Assembly (NCBI GenBank): GCA_016716385.1
Contig: JADJWL010000027.1
Span: forward strand, 62,001-126,000
Reading direction: 5' to 3'
Length of the DNA stretch: 64,000 bases
Source: Bryobacterales bacterium
GTDB lineage: Bacteria; Acidobacteriota; Terriglobia; Bryobacterales; Bryobacteraceae
Below, in pieces: positions 41,906-53,111 of the stretch; position 1 is the first letter of the stretch, and each line of letters begins with the position of its first letter. The notes under the pieces are model-generated. The model did not search any database and was not told the origin of the DNA. It was given only the letters and a program-made list of their open reading frames with translations. The position numbers were made by a program, and so were the translations under genes.

Positions 41906-43468
41906 TTGATCGCCGTCCAGCATGACTATGGCAGGCGCCGTTTGTTCGGCCTGTTTGCCGGGATCGCCCTGTTCATGGCGATTCTCGCCGCCCCGGCCCC
42001 CGCCGGGCTGACCGCGCCCGCCCAGAAGATGGCCGCCGTAGTGGCGCTAATGGCCTCCTGGTGGCTCACCGAAGCCGTCGACATCTCAATCACCGCGCTG
42101 CTCCCCCTGGCGCTGTACCCCGCGCTCGGCATCATGCGCAGCGTCGAGGTAGCCCCGCACTACGCCAATCACCTGATCTTCCTCTACATCGGCGGCTTCG
42201 TCATCGCCCTCTCCATGGAGAAGTGGAACCTCCACCGCCGCGTCGCCCTGGCCACCATCAGCAAGGTCGGCACCCACCCGGCGCGGCTCGTTCTCGGCTT
42301 CATGGTGGCGACGGCGTTCCTCTCAATGTGGATCTCCAATACCGCCACCACGATGATGATGCTTCCGGTAGCGATGGCGGTGGTGATCCAGGTGGCGGAG
42401 TCGGCGCTGATCGACGGCGCCCGAGACGAGCACACCAACGAGCGCATCCGCCGGACCTTCGGCGTGGTGCTCCTCCTGGGCATCGCCTATGCGGCCAGCA
42501 TCGGCGGCGTCGGGACGCCGATCGGGACACCCACGAATCTCGCCTTTCTCGGATTCGCCCAGGAGCGGTTCCCGAATGAGCCCGTGATCACGTTCCTCGA
42601 CTGGAGCCTGGTCGGAGTGCCTGTGGTCCTGGTGTTTCTCCCGGTGGCGTGGCTCTTCCTGTGCCGCTTCGGCAGTACCCTCTCCCTCGGACGCATTCGT
42701 TTCATGGCCAGCCAGTCCGTCATCGATGAGGAGAGGCGGAAGCTCGGTCCGATGATCGCGCCGGAGAAGACGGTGCTGGTTATCTCCAGCCTCACGGCTT
42801 TCCTGTGGATCTTCCGCCAGCCGGTTCGGCTGGGCGACATCTCGATTCCCGGGTGGTCGAGCCTGTTCCCGAACCCGGGACACCTGCACGATGCCACGGT
42901 CGGCATCCTGATGACCGTCGTGCTGTGCGTCCTCCCGGTCAACGCGCGCGGCGGGATGGAGTGGAAGGGCCGCTGGGAACGCTTCGTGGCGGACTGGGAA
43001 ATGATCCAGAAGGGCGTGCCCTGGGGTGTGGTGATCCTGTTCGGCGGCGGCTTTGCCTTGGCCGCGGGGGTGGAACAGACCGGACTCGCGCAGTGGATCG
43101 GCACCCTGCTCGAGGGCTTGAAGGGGACTCCGGTCTGGGTCATCTTCCCGGTCGCCTGCCTGTTCGCGGTCGTGATGACGGAGATGACGTCAAACGTGGC
43201 GACCGTGCTGATGCTGTGCCCGATCATCGCCGAGGCCGCTCTGCAGTTTGGAATTCACCCGTATCTGCTGCTGATCCCGACAACGATCATGAGTTCAATG
43301 GCGTTCATGCTGCCGGTGGCGACGCCGCCGAACGCGGTCGTCTTCTCGAGCGGCTGGATCACGATTCCCGGTATGTTCCGCGCTGGCACGACGCTGGACC
43401 TGATCGCTCTCGTGATCGTGCCGCTCATCGTCTATGTGCTGGGCAGCGCTGTGTTCCGCTTCGGCTAG
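41906..43468 (+). CDS. DASS (SLC13-type) sodium/anion symporter
   Basis: 520 residues from TTG 41906, chosen because AAGGAG lies 10 bases upstream. About 11-12 membrane helices. The two sodium/substrate SNT-type loops are visible: SMWISNTATTMMMLP and VVMTEMTSNVATVLML, with the second half repeating the first in inverted topology. GGVGTPIGTPTNLAFLGFA and FMLPVATPPNAVVFSSGWI are family signatures. These transporters import di- and tricarboxylates (or sulfate) with sodium across the inner membrane; which anion is unknown. Divergent from the poly-glycine protein, convergent with the PSD1 gene. Confidence 0.92.
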   Translation: MIAVQHDYGRRRLFGLFAGIALFMAILAAPAPAGLTAPAQKMAAVVALMASWWLTEAVDISITALLPLALYPALGIMRSVEVAPHYANHLIFLYIGGFVIALSMEKWNLHRRVALATISKVGTHPARLVLGFMVATAFLSMWISNTATTMMMLPVAMAVVIQVAESALIDGARDEHTNERIRRTFGVVLLLGIAYAASIGGVGTPIGTPTNLAFLGFAQERFPNEPVITFLDWSLVGVPVVLVFLPVAWLFLCRFGSTLSLGRIRFMASQSVIDEERRKLGPMIAPEKTVLVISSLTAFLWIFRQPVRLGDISIPGWSSLFPNPGHLHDATVGILMTVVLCVLPVNARGGMEWKGRWERFVADWEMIQKGVPWGVVILFGGGFALAAGVEQTGLAQWIGTLLEGLKGTPVWVIFPVACLFAVVMTEMTSNVATVLMLCPIIAEAALQFGIHPYLLLIPTTIMSSMAFMLPVATPPNAVVFSSGWITIPGMFRAGTTLDLIALVIVPLIVYVLGSAVFRFG

Positions 43469-43480
43469 GCCAGGCGGCCC

Positions 43481-46252
43481 TCAGCGCAGAGACACGAACT
43501 CGGTCGCGTTGAACAGGCCTCGGGCGAAGGCGGCGAGTCCGTGGCCGGCGATGAGCCGCTCCGCCGCGGCCTGTTCTTCCCGGTCCGGCTCACGGCCCAG
43601 CGCGAGGAGAAACGCGCGCCGGATGCGCCCGCCGGTGTCCGGAGCCTCCCGTTCCAGCCGCTCCCCGAAGAAGCGGGCCTGGTCGAGCAGAAATGCGTTG
43701 TTCAGCAGCGTCAGGGCCTGCAGCGGGGAAGTCGTGACGTCGCGCCGCGGCGCCGGAAGCGAGGAGTCCGGGCAGTCGAACTGTCCCAGCAGATCGACAC
43801 GCACTGAACGGGCAGCCTGGTGATAGACGGCCCTGCGGTAGGTCTCCGGTCCGAACTGTTCCAGCGGATAGTACGTCGCGACGTTGTCGACGGTGTAGCG
43901 GTAGAGCCGGAAGCCGGGACCGTACATCTCCCGGTTGAGCTTGCCGGAAACGGCCAGGACTGCATCGCGGATGGCTTCGGCTTCCAGCCGCCGGGGCGGG
44001 AACCGCCAGAGCAGGCGGGCTTCGGAGTCGGCGCGCAGGGCCGCGGCATCCGGCGCCGACGACTGCCGGTAGGCGGCCGACAGCATGATCTCGCGGTGCA
44101 GCGGCTTCAGCCGCCAGCCGTACACCAGCAGACGGCGGGCCAGGTAGTCGAGCAGTTCCGGGTGGGACGGGCGCTCGCCTGACGAGCCGAAATCGCTCGG
44201 CGTCCCCACGAGGCCGCGTCCGAAGTGGTAGTGCCAGACCCGGTTGGCCAGCACACGCGCCGTCAGGGCATTGCGCCGGTCGGTTATCCAATGAGCCAGC
44301 AGCAGGCGCCGTTCGCCCTCCGCCGCGTCTGCCGGCAAGGTGAAGCCCGGCAGCAGGTCCGCCAGGACATCGAGGCTGGCCGGCGCGACCTCCGGGCCAT
44401 GCCGCATCGGATCGCCGCCCTGCATCACGTATGCCGCCTTCGCAGGCTGCTCAAAAGTCCCGAGGAACGCCGACGGCGGCTTCGGCAACGCACCGATCCG
44501 GGCCCGGACCGCACCCAGTTCCGCGTCCGCCTGCACCCAGCGAGTCCGCTCGGCCTCCGGAAGAGCGATCTGGGCCAGGAGCGTCTCGCGGCGTGCGGCG
44601 TTAAACGGCAGGCGGTTCCGCCCATCCGCCAGATGCCGCCACGTCCTGCCGTCAGTGGAGGCTTCGATCACGTAATCGACCGGCACCGAGCGGACGAAGC
44701 GCCCTTGAAACGCGCCAAGCCGGTCCGCCGACCAGACAATGCGGACGGCCTCCGCCGCTTCCCGTAGCTCAATCGTGACCGACGCCGGCGTCGTATCGGA
44801 GATCCATCGCTTGTCGAAGCTGCCATCGGTCACGTAGCGCGCGTCGTACGCGCTGGCGTCATCGTCCGCCATGCGGGTCGACGACGCGCTGGCGGTGGCG
44901 CCCAGGGCAATGTTGCGCCCGGCGGCGTCGAACACTTCGAGTTCGTCGAGCGAAACGCTCGGCGACGACGCCGACTCGATGCGCATCCGGAGGAAGCGCA
45001 CACGCACGGGCGCAAACCGCTCTTCTGTCCCTTTCGGATCGACCGGCGGGCGGAAGCTGGCTTCGATCCCGGCGCGCCGTTCGGCCAGCAAAGGCTTCGC
45101 CCGGTCGCGCAAGGCGGCGATCTCGCGAGCCAGTTCGTCTTCCCGTTTGCGCAACGGATGGAGAGCGGCCTCGTACCGCGCGATTTCCGCCGGCGGCGCC
45201 CACGGGCGCTCAGCGAACTGGACGCCGCCGAAGATGGACTGGAGGCGGTAATAGTCGGTCTGGGGGATGGGGTCGAATTTGTGGTCGTGGCAGCGGGCGC
45301 AGTTGACTGTGAGCCCGAGAAAGCCGGCGGCCGTCGCCGTCACAATGTCGTCGAGCGCGTTTGCCCGCTTCTGCAGCGTGCCGGCGAGATCGGCGATGCC
45401 GACGGTGTCGAAAGGACCCGCCACGAGGAACCCGGTTCCGGCCTCGACGGCGGGATCGCCCGCCGCCACCTGGTCGCCCGCCAGGTGTTCGAGGATCAAC
45501 TGGTCGAACGGCTTGTCCTCGTTCAACGACCGGATCACGTAGTCGCGGAACGGCCAGGCCCGGTCGCGAAGGTGATTCTGCTCGTAGCCGTGGCTTTCGC
45601 CGAAGCGGACTACATCGAGCCAGTGCCGCCCCCAGCGCTCGCCGTACCGCGGTGAGGCCAGCAGGCGGTCGATCAGCAATTCCTCGGCGCGGGGACTGGG
45701 GTCGGAGACGAACGCCGCCACGTCTTCCGGCTCGGGCGGCAGCCCCGTCAGATCGAAGGTGGCGCGCCGGATGAAGGTCCGTCGATCCGCGGGCGACCCC
45801 ATCTTCAGGCCTTTGGACGCCAACGCCGCCTGCAGATAGCGGTCGATGGCACGGCCGGTCCCTCCGGGCGGCGGCGCGGCGCCCAAGGGCTGCAAAGACC
45901 ACCAGTCGCGGCCGGCGCGTTTCGTTGACGGCTGTTCGGAAAGCGCACCCGCCCAGGGGGCTCCGGCCGCGATCCACTCCCGGATCGCTTCGCGTTCTTC
46001 TTTCGGCAGCGCCGCGCCGGGCGGCATTTCACCGCGTTCGATCCGTTGGTACAAACGGCTGGAGGCCGGGTCGCCCGGAACCAGCGCCCCGCCTGCGACC
46101 GCGTCAGCCCGCGTGGCCAGGCTCAGTCCCGCGCTGCGGGCCTTGTCGTTGTGGCAGGAAAGGCAGCGGCGCGCCAGGAGGGCTTCCGGAGCCGCCACAC
46201 CGGGCGCACCCCATGCCACAAGCAAAACCAGCACAGCAACCGTCCGGGACAT
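43481..46252 (-). CDS. PSD1 / planctomycete-type cytochrome protein with an inserted discoidin-like domain
   Basis: 923 residues, Sec signal (AVLVLLVAWGAPGVAA). PSCyt1 with CLSCHNDK at 30-34, DUF1549 (TFDLTGLPPEPEDVAAF ... NCARCHDHKFDPIPQTDYY, Cys at about 318), and DUF1553 at the C-terminus (ARVLANRVWHYHFGRGLVGTPSDFG, SSAPDAAALR). Between them, at about 415-545, a coagulation-factor-5/8-like (discoidin) domain is inserted: RFLRMRIESASSPSVSLDELEVFD, NIALGATASASS, KRWISDTTPASVTIEL, VDYVIEASTDGRTWRHL. That domain binds carbohydrates in other proteins. No DUF1501 partner gene is adjacent here, unlike the 5965 locus. Convergent with the DASS gene (12-base gap). Confidence 0.9.
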   Translation of the reverse strand: MSRTVAVLVLLVAWGAPGVAAPEALLARRCLSCHNDKARSAGLSLATRADAVAGGALVPGDPASSRLYQRIERGEMPPGAALPKEEREAIREWIAAGAPWAGALSEQPSTKRAGRDWWSLQPLGAAPPPGGTGRAIDRYLQAALASKGLKMGSPADRRTFIRRATFDLTGLPPEPEDVAAFVSDPSPRAEELLIDRLLASPRYGERWGRHWLDVVRFGESHGYEQNHLRDRAWPFRDYVIRSLNEDKPFDQLILEHLAGDQVAAGDPAVEAGTGFLVAGPFDTVGIADLAGTLQKRANALDDIVTATAAGFLGLTVNCARCHDHKFDPIPQTDYYRLQSIFGGVQFAERPWAPPAEIARYEAALHPLRKREDELAREIAALRDRAKPLLAERRAGIEASFRPPVDPKGTEERFAPVRVRFLRMRIESASSPSVSLDELEVFDAAGRNIALGATASASSTRMADDDASAYDARYVTDGSFDKRWISDTTPASVTIELREAAEAVRIVWSADRLGAFQGRFVRSVPVDYVIEASTDGRTWRHLADGRNRLPFNAARRETLLAQIALPEAERTRWVQADAELGAVRARIGALPKPPSAFLGTFEQPAKAAYVMQGGDPMRHGPEVAPASLDVLADLLPGFTLPADAAEGERRLLLAHWITDRRNALTARVLANRVWHYHFGRGLVGTPSDFGSSGERPSHPELLDYLARRLLVYGWRLKPLHREIMLSAAYRQSSAPDAAALRADSEARLLWRFPPRRLEAEAIRDAVLAVSGKLNREMYGPGFRLYRYTVDNVATYYPLEQFGPETYRRAVYHQAARSVRVDLLGQFDCPDSSLPAPRRDVTTSPLQALTLLNNAFLLDQARFFGERLEREAPDTGGRIRRAFLLALGREPDREEQAAAERLIAGHGLAAFARGLFNATEFVSLR

Positions 46253-46271
46253 GGTTCAGTCCCGGATCATA

Positions 46272-47054
46272 TCAGAAGCTGTAGCTGGCCGTGAGTTTGT
46301 AGAACGAGTCGGTGCCGTTGGTGGCGGGACGGTCCATCACGTCCGAACCCGCCGTGAACCGGACCGATATGTTGTTCGGCAACGACGCCTGCACATAGGG
46401 CCCGAGCCAGCGGTACAGGTGCGCCGCGGACGGCGGGCTCGTGCCGCTGGGGTCGGAATAGAGAGCTTCGTAGTGCAGGCCCACGGAAATCACCGGCGAA
46501 AGCTTCACGCCCCCGTTGCCCCACCAGTGGACGAAGTTGTTCTGGACTGGGGCGGAGACGAGACCGGTTCCGCCCGCGTCGGGTACTTCGCCCTTACGCG
46601 CCGCAAGGTAGTAGCCCAGGTAGAACTGGCCCTCGGCCCGGGATGTGTTCAGATTCACCGTGATGTTCGGCACGACGCCCTCCAGCGCCACCGGGAAGCT
46701 GCCGTTCGACAGAAGCTTTCCGTTCAGCGCGCCGAGCTGCGGATTGACCTGCAGCTTACCTTCCATGGTCCTGACGTTGACGCCACCGCCGAACTCGGTC
46801 CAGAGGCCTCCTCCGCCGCCGGTGCCGAAAGAGGGCGTCGTCCAGAAAATCCCGTAATACGTCCAGTCGAGCGTGCCGCTTTGACGGTACGCCCCGTTGA
46901 TCTGGGGGTAAAATCCGAAGAAGACGTCCTGATTCAGCGAAAAACTGCCGGACGATTTGCTGTCCTGAGCGTTTGCCACGGACAGAACGAATAGGGCAGT
47001 CGCGCAGCGAATCCACGTTGCCCGCACGTAGGTACACTTCGAGCGTGTGTCCAT
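46272..47054 (-). CDS. Putative outer-membrane beta-barrel protein
   Basis: 260 residues from ATG 47054, with GGAGAG upstream and a signal peptide (CATALFVLSVANAQ). The mature part is alternating aromatic strands (SLNQDVFFGFYPQINGAYRQ, LDWTYYGIFWTTPSFG, GQFYLGYYLAARKGE, GVKLSPVISVGLHYEALYS) and ends in Phe (LTASYSF), as outer-membrane barrels do. A glycine run (GTGGGGGLW) lies in one loop. Such proteins often are small porins or surface proteins; this one has no close family I can name. It is followed after 19 bases by the PSD1 gene on the same strand and may share its transcript. Confidence 0.7.
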   Translation of the reverse strand: MDTRSKCTYVRATWIRCATALFVLSVANAQDSKSSGSFSLNQDVFFGFYPQINGAYRQSGTLDWTYYGIFWTTPSFGTGGGGGLWTEFGGGVNVRTMEGKLQVNPQLGALNGKLLSNGSFPVALEGVVPNITVNLNTSRAEGQFYLGYYLAARKGEVPDAGGTGLVSAPVQNNFVHWWGNGGVKLSPVISVGLHYEALYSDPSGTSPPSAAHLYRWLGPYVQASLPNNISVRFTAGSDVMDRPATNGTDSFYKLTASYSF

Positions 47055-47273
47055 TGACTCTCCAATTGATTGTGAGAATTTCCACCCGCCGGACGGGAGT
47101 CCGTTGGTTGCGGAGCGCACGTCGAGGTGTGCGGCCGGCAGGTGCGTTATCGGGTATGCGCTATAGAAGCGGCTGGAAGGAGTCTATCACCCGGCAGGTG
47201 ACCGATCCAAGACAATAATTTTGATTCGCTATATTCAAATCTCTTTCACAGGATTGTCATGGAAGGCGGGCAC

Positions 47274-47307
47274 AAAAAAAATGCCGCCGGGCTCGTCACC
47301 CGGCGGC
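47274..47307 (-). terminator. Rho-independent terminator of the radical SAM gene
   Basis: A perfect 9-bp stem GCCGCCGGG/CCCGGCGGC (47283-47291 with 47299-47307), seven-base loop, followed on the minus strand by a run of eight T (plus-strand A 47274-47281). It lies 26 bases after the radical SAM stop. It is the only classical intrinsic terminator I found in the window. Confidence 0.85.
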
Positions 47308-47333
47308 GTGGAAAACACGGCGGTTGTTAGCTT

Positions 47334-49439
<2,106 letters not shown>

Positions 49440-49557
49440 GTCGGTTGTGTCCGAGTCGCCTTAGTATAGGCCGAACCGTCTAGATGTGCCTAGGGTTAGG
49501 CATTGAACTGTGGCATTCCGGGGTTGTATGGCGCATATCCCGGCTGAACGGCAAAGG

Positions 49558-51729
49558 TCATTGCGGATCAATGCGGTAGAGCACAGCGCCAGACTCGCTC
49601 GAAATGGGGGACAGACCCCATTCCCCAGGAGCCGCGATGAACTCGGCGGCGCCGAAATCGCCTTCTTCCACAAGCAGATAGCCGATTCCCTTGCGCAGCA
49701 TCTCGGCGGTCACGGCGCGGCGAAGCGCACGCGGACTCCTGGCGACGACCGCCTCCTGGTGTTCCACCGGCCGCCAGCCGGTGGAGTCCCGGACCTCCAG
49801 GCGGTAGCGGGCGCTTCGCTGCACGGGCGCGGCGAGCACAGCCAGAGCGTCGAGGCGAACTATGCCTCCGAAATCCACTTCCAGGAACTGCCCCGGGGCA
49901 AGGCTGCGTCCGGCACGCCATCGGGTAACCGGCGAATGGTCGAACGCATCCGGGACAGACCACGGATTCGGCTGGGCGCGGACCCGCCAATGCGGCTCGC
50001 GAGGCAACTCCCGGCCGTAGGCAAACGCTTTCAACTCATGCACATGCCATTCGTCGGATGCGTGGCTGGCGGTCTGGACCAGGCGCACGCCCTCGACATC
50101 CTGACGGTCGAACGCCAAGCGGGTCTCGGCCGACGGAGCCCAGTCTTCCAGCAACCCTGTCCACAGGAGAGCGGAAAGGACATTGCCGGAGGCCGACTGG
50201 TAGCTGACACGGATTTCCCGTGTCAGGTAGGCTTCAGCCAGTTGGTTCTGGGCATACACGGCTGCGCCGGGCGGCACGTATTCTTCCACCATCCTTGCGA
50301 TGCGGTACGCCGGCTGCTGGTCCAGCCACTCGCGCTCCGGAGTCAACCGGAGCGCCGCCGAAACAGGGACAGACCCGGTTAGCGCCCAGCTTGGCTCCGC
50401 GTACCGCGCGACGGCAGGCGGCCAGAGCAGCAGCACCTGAACAACCGCAACGGCCGGCGCCAGACGGCCGAGGCTCGACGCTAAGGCTAGGTAAACAAAG
50501 GGAATTGTCGGCAATAGGAAGCGTGCGCCGAGATTGAGGAACCAGGGCAGGAGGAACAGCCCGCCCGCAGCCAGCAAGCTTCGCCCTGAAGGAGAGCGAA
50601 GCGTCAGGAGCGCCAGCGGGGTCAGCAGGATCAGCGGTCCGATCAACCCCTGCAACTGCCCCCCCTCGAAGGCGAGCTCCCACGGGATCCCATGCCATAC
50701 CATCCCCTCATAGGACCGCATCTGCTGTCGGTAGTCCATTTCGAATGAATAAAATACGTACTGATTCTCAAACAACGAGTTCAAAAATGGTGCGACAGGG
50801 TTCTGATACCAGTAGAGATTGCGAAGGATCCAGGGCGCCATCCACAGACCCGCCGGCAGGGCGACCGCGGCCACGGCGGCCGCGTTCCGGCCGCGCGCCA
50901 CCCATCCGAGGGCGAGAAGCAGAGCCGGAAAGGCAGTGTACTTCGCGCCATAAGCGAATCCGGCGAGCATTCCCGCCACCGGCAGCCACCCGAAAGACCG
51001 GGTCTGTCCCCATTTCTCGAGCGCCAGCCAGAGGGCGAAGGCAATACTCGCCACCGCCACATCGTTGTAGGCCGACACCGCATCGACCGCCATCAGCGGG
51101 CACGCCATCACGAACAGAGCCGCGGCGCTTCCGGCCCCGGGCGCCCCGATCCTGCGGCCCCCCGCCATCAGGGACAGACCCAGAGCCACCAGGAACGCCC
51201 AGTGCACAACCGCCGCCGCCGAGTGCTTCCCGAACACAAAAGCGAACAGGAACAGCATCTCGACGCCCTGCGACAGGAACGCATAGAAATTGTGGGGGAC
51301 AGGCTGCATGCCGCCGTCGCGCGCATACCGGGCGACCAGCCCCATGCGGTAGCCGATGCCATCCGGGCTGAACTCGGGAGCCAGCGCGTAAAGAAGCAGA
51401 AAGCCGGCGACCCCGGCAAAGGCGACGGGAAGCAGGCGGTCCCAGGGCGAGGGCAACCGCGAATCGGCTTCCCGCGGCGGACGATGGAAGGCGGCGAGGG
51501 CGATCGCGGCCAGCCCCACCGGCAGAAACACCTCGGCGCGAGCCGACCCCGACAGAGCCAGCAGCGTCACCACGAAGCTGAGAACGCCCGCGCCGGCGAC
51601 ATACCCCAGCGCCAGCTCTTCCGTCCGCGTCACCCGCAGCCGCAACGCGGCCAGCAGCACCCGGCCGCACGCCCAGCACGAAGCGATCGTGAAGCCCGCC
51701 CCCCACAGGACGGCGGCCAGCTCCGCCAT
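49558..51729 (-). CDS. Polytopic membrane glycosyltransferase-like protein with C-terminal discoidin-like domain
   Basis: 723 residues. About 12 membrane helices in residues 1-440 resemble GT-C (ArnT/PMT-like) transferases; the first luminal loop has SPDGIGYRMGLVARYARDGG with an Asp in the expected catalytic position. After a periplasmic region, residues about 580-690 form a discoidin-like fold: WSVPDAFDHSPVTRWRAG, GQFLEVDFGGIVRLDALAVL, YRLEVRDSTGWRPVEH. The combination suggests a lipid-linked-sugar transferase that also binds a glycan. Starts with no gap after the aminotransferase stop. Four exact copies of the 11-mer are inside this gene. Confidence 0.75.
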   Translation of the reverse strand: MAELAAVLWGAGFTIASCWACGRVLLAALRLRVTRTEELALGYVAGAGVLSFVVTLLALSGSARAEVFLPVGLAAIALAAFHRPPREADSRLPSPWDRLLPVAFAGVAGFLLLYALAPEFSPDGIGYRMGLVARYARDGGMQPVPHNFYAFLSQGVEMLFLFAFVFGKHSAAAVVHWAFLVALGLSLMAGGRRIGAPGAGSAAALFVMACPLMAVDAVSAYNDVAVASIAFALWLALEKWGQTRSFGWLPVAGMLAGFAYGAKYTAFPALLLALGWVARGRNAAAVAAVALPAGLWMAPWILRNLYWYQNPVAPFLNSLFENQYVFYSFEMDYRQQMRSYEGMVWHGIPWELAFEGGQLQGLIGPLILLTPLALLTLRSPSGRSLLAAGGLFLLPWFLNLGARFLLPTIPFVYLALASSLGRLAPAVAVVQVLLLWPPAVARYAEPSWALTGSVPVSAALRLTPEREWLDQQPAYRIARMVEEYVPPGAAVYAQNQLAEAYLTREIRVSYQSASGNVLSALLWTGLLEDWAPSAETRLAFDRQDVEGVRLVQTASHASDEWHVHELKAFAYGRELPREPHWRVRAQPNPWSVPDAFDHSPVTRWRAGRSLAPGQFLEVDFGGIVRLDALAVLAAPVQRSARYRLEVRDSTGWRPVEHQEAVVARSPRALRRAVTAEMLRKGIGYLLVEEGDFGAAEFIAAPGEWGLSPISSESGAVLYRIDPQ
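49608..49618 (-). repeat. Dispersed 11-mer, copy 4 (inside membrane glycosyltransferase gene)
   Basis: Plus strand GGGACAGACCC, so GGGTCTGTCCC on the gene strand; encodes part of WGLSP. Confidence 0.6.
50366..50376 (-). repeat. Dispersed 11-mer, copy 5
   Basis: GGGTCTGTCCC on the gene strand; encodes part of TGSVPV, a different phase from copy 4. Confidence 0.6.
51000..51010 (+). repeat. Dispersed 11-mer, copy 6 (opposite orientation)
   Basis: GGGTCTGTCCC on the plus strand, so GGGACAGACCC on the gene strand; encodes part of WGQTRS. Confidence 0.6.
51171..51181 (-). repeat. Dispersed 11-mer, copy 7
   Basis: GGGTCTGTCCC on the gene strand; encodes part of LGLSLM. Confidence 0.6.
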
Positions 51730-53049
51730 TTAGCCTACGGGCGCGGCCACCGCGGTGAACGCCCGGTCCAGGCAGCGTACGAATTCATCGACATCCGTTT
51801 TCGCGATGTTCATCGGCGGCGACAGGCGCAGCACGTTCCCGTACAGCCCGCCCTTACCCAGCAGGATACGCTGGTCGCGCGCCGCTTCCATCAGCCGGTT
51901 GGTGGCCGCCGATGCGGGCGCCTTCGTCTTGCGGTCCTCGACCAGTTCCATCGCCAGCAACAGCCCCATGCCACGCACGTCGCCGATGAGTTCGTGCTTC
52001 TCCTGCAACTCCAGCAACCGCTCCCGCAGGTACGCCCCGACCTCGACCGTGTTCGCCCGCAGGTTCTTCTCTTCGATGAAATCCAGAACAGCCTTGGCTG
52101 CCGTGGTCGCGATCGGGTTGCCGCCGAAGGTCGAAATGGTCATACCCTTCATCGCATTGGCGACCTCGGCGCGCGCCATCGTCATGCCGATGGGCAAACC
52201 GTTCGCCAGCCCCTTGGCGCTGGTCATGATGTCCGGCGTCACGCCCCACTGCTCGATCCCGAACCAGGCGCCTCCGGTGCGGCCCCACGCGGTCTGGACC
52301 TCGTCGCTGATAAACAGCCCGCCGTACTTGCGGACGATCTCGGCGACGATCCCGAAGTACTCCTTGGGAGGTGTAATGAACCCGCCCACGCCCTGGACCG
52401 GCTCGGCAATAAACGCCGCGATCCGCCCGGAGGTGGTTGTCCGGATCAGCTCTTCAGTATCTTTCGCGCATTGCACTTCGCACGAAGGGTAGGTCAGCCC
52501 GAACGGGCAGCGGTAGCAATACGCATTGTGCGCATGCACGATACCCGGCTGCGGCGAGCCGCCGATCTTCCACGAGGCATGCGCCGTCAGGCTCATTCCC
52601 AGCGACGACCGCCCGTGGTAGGAGTGCCGCAGCGCGATCACCTCGGCGGCGCCCGTATAGCAGCGGGCCGCCATGATCGCCGTCTCGTTCGCTTCCGTCC
52701 CGCTGTTGGTGAAGAACAGCTTGGGCGGCGCACCGTCCGCCCCGGTCATGCCCGCCGGCGCGATCGACGACAGCTTCTCTGCCAGCGCAACTGAAGGCTC
52801 GTAGGCGAATGCCGTCGAGACGTGCTGCAGGCGGTCCAATTGCGTTCGCACGCGCTCGTTGACGCGTTCGTTGCAGTGTCCGACGCTGACCGTCACGATG
52901 CCGCCGAAGAAATCGAGGTACTGGTTGCCGTCAGCGTCCCAGACATACTGATCCTTCGCCTTGGCGAGCACGAGCGGCTCAGAGAAATAGTGGAAGACCG
53001 CCGGGAACAGGTAGGTCTTATGGGCGAGAAGGATCTCCTGCTTGTTCAT
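51730..53049 (-). CDS. Class III pyridoxal-phosphate aminotransferase
   Basis: 439 residues from ATG 53049. Fold type I aminotransferase of class III (ornithine/GABA/alanine-glyoxylate 2 group): LDFFGGIVTVSVGHCNERVNE at the start, LFFTNSGTEANETAIMAAR for cofactor binding, AFIAEPVQGVGGFITPP, FISDEVQTAWGRTG with the Asp contacting the PLP nitrogen, and the Schiff-base lysine in TSAKGLANGLPIG. It moves an amino group from an amino acid or amine to a keto acid in the cytoplasm; the best overall resemblance is to alanine-glyoxylate aminotransferases, but substrate cannot be fixed. Divergent from the sulfatase. Confidence 0.93.
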   Translation of the reverse strand: MNKQEILLAHKTYLFPAVFHYFSEPLVLAKAKDQYVWDADGNQYLDFFGGIVTVSVGHCNERVNERVRTQLDRLQHVSTAFAYEPSVALAEKLSSIAPAGMTGADGAPPKLFFTNSGTEANETAIMAARCYTGAAEVIALRHSYHGRSSLGMSLTAHASWKIGGSPQPGIVHAHNAYCYRCPFGLTYPSCEVQCAKDTEELIRTTTSGRIAAFIAEPVQGVGGFITPPKEYFGIVAEIVRKYGGLFISDEVQTAWGRTGGAWFGIEQWGVTPDIMTSAKGLANGLPIGMTMARAEVANAMKGMTISTFGGNPIATTAAKAVLDFIEEKNLRANTVEVGAYLRERLLELQEKHELIGDVRGMGLLLAMELVEDRKTKAPASAATNRLMEAARDQRILLGKGGLYGNVLRLSPPMNIAKTDVDEFVRCLDRAFTAVAAPVG

Positions 53050-53111
53050 GACCCCTCTATTGTGCCAGAGGATTTGCGCCGCGCCTCCTGCTCTGGTATC
53101 GTGCCTCTCAA

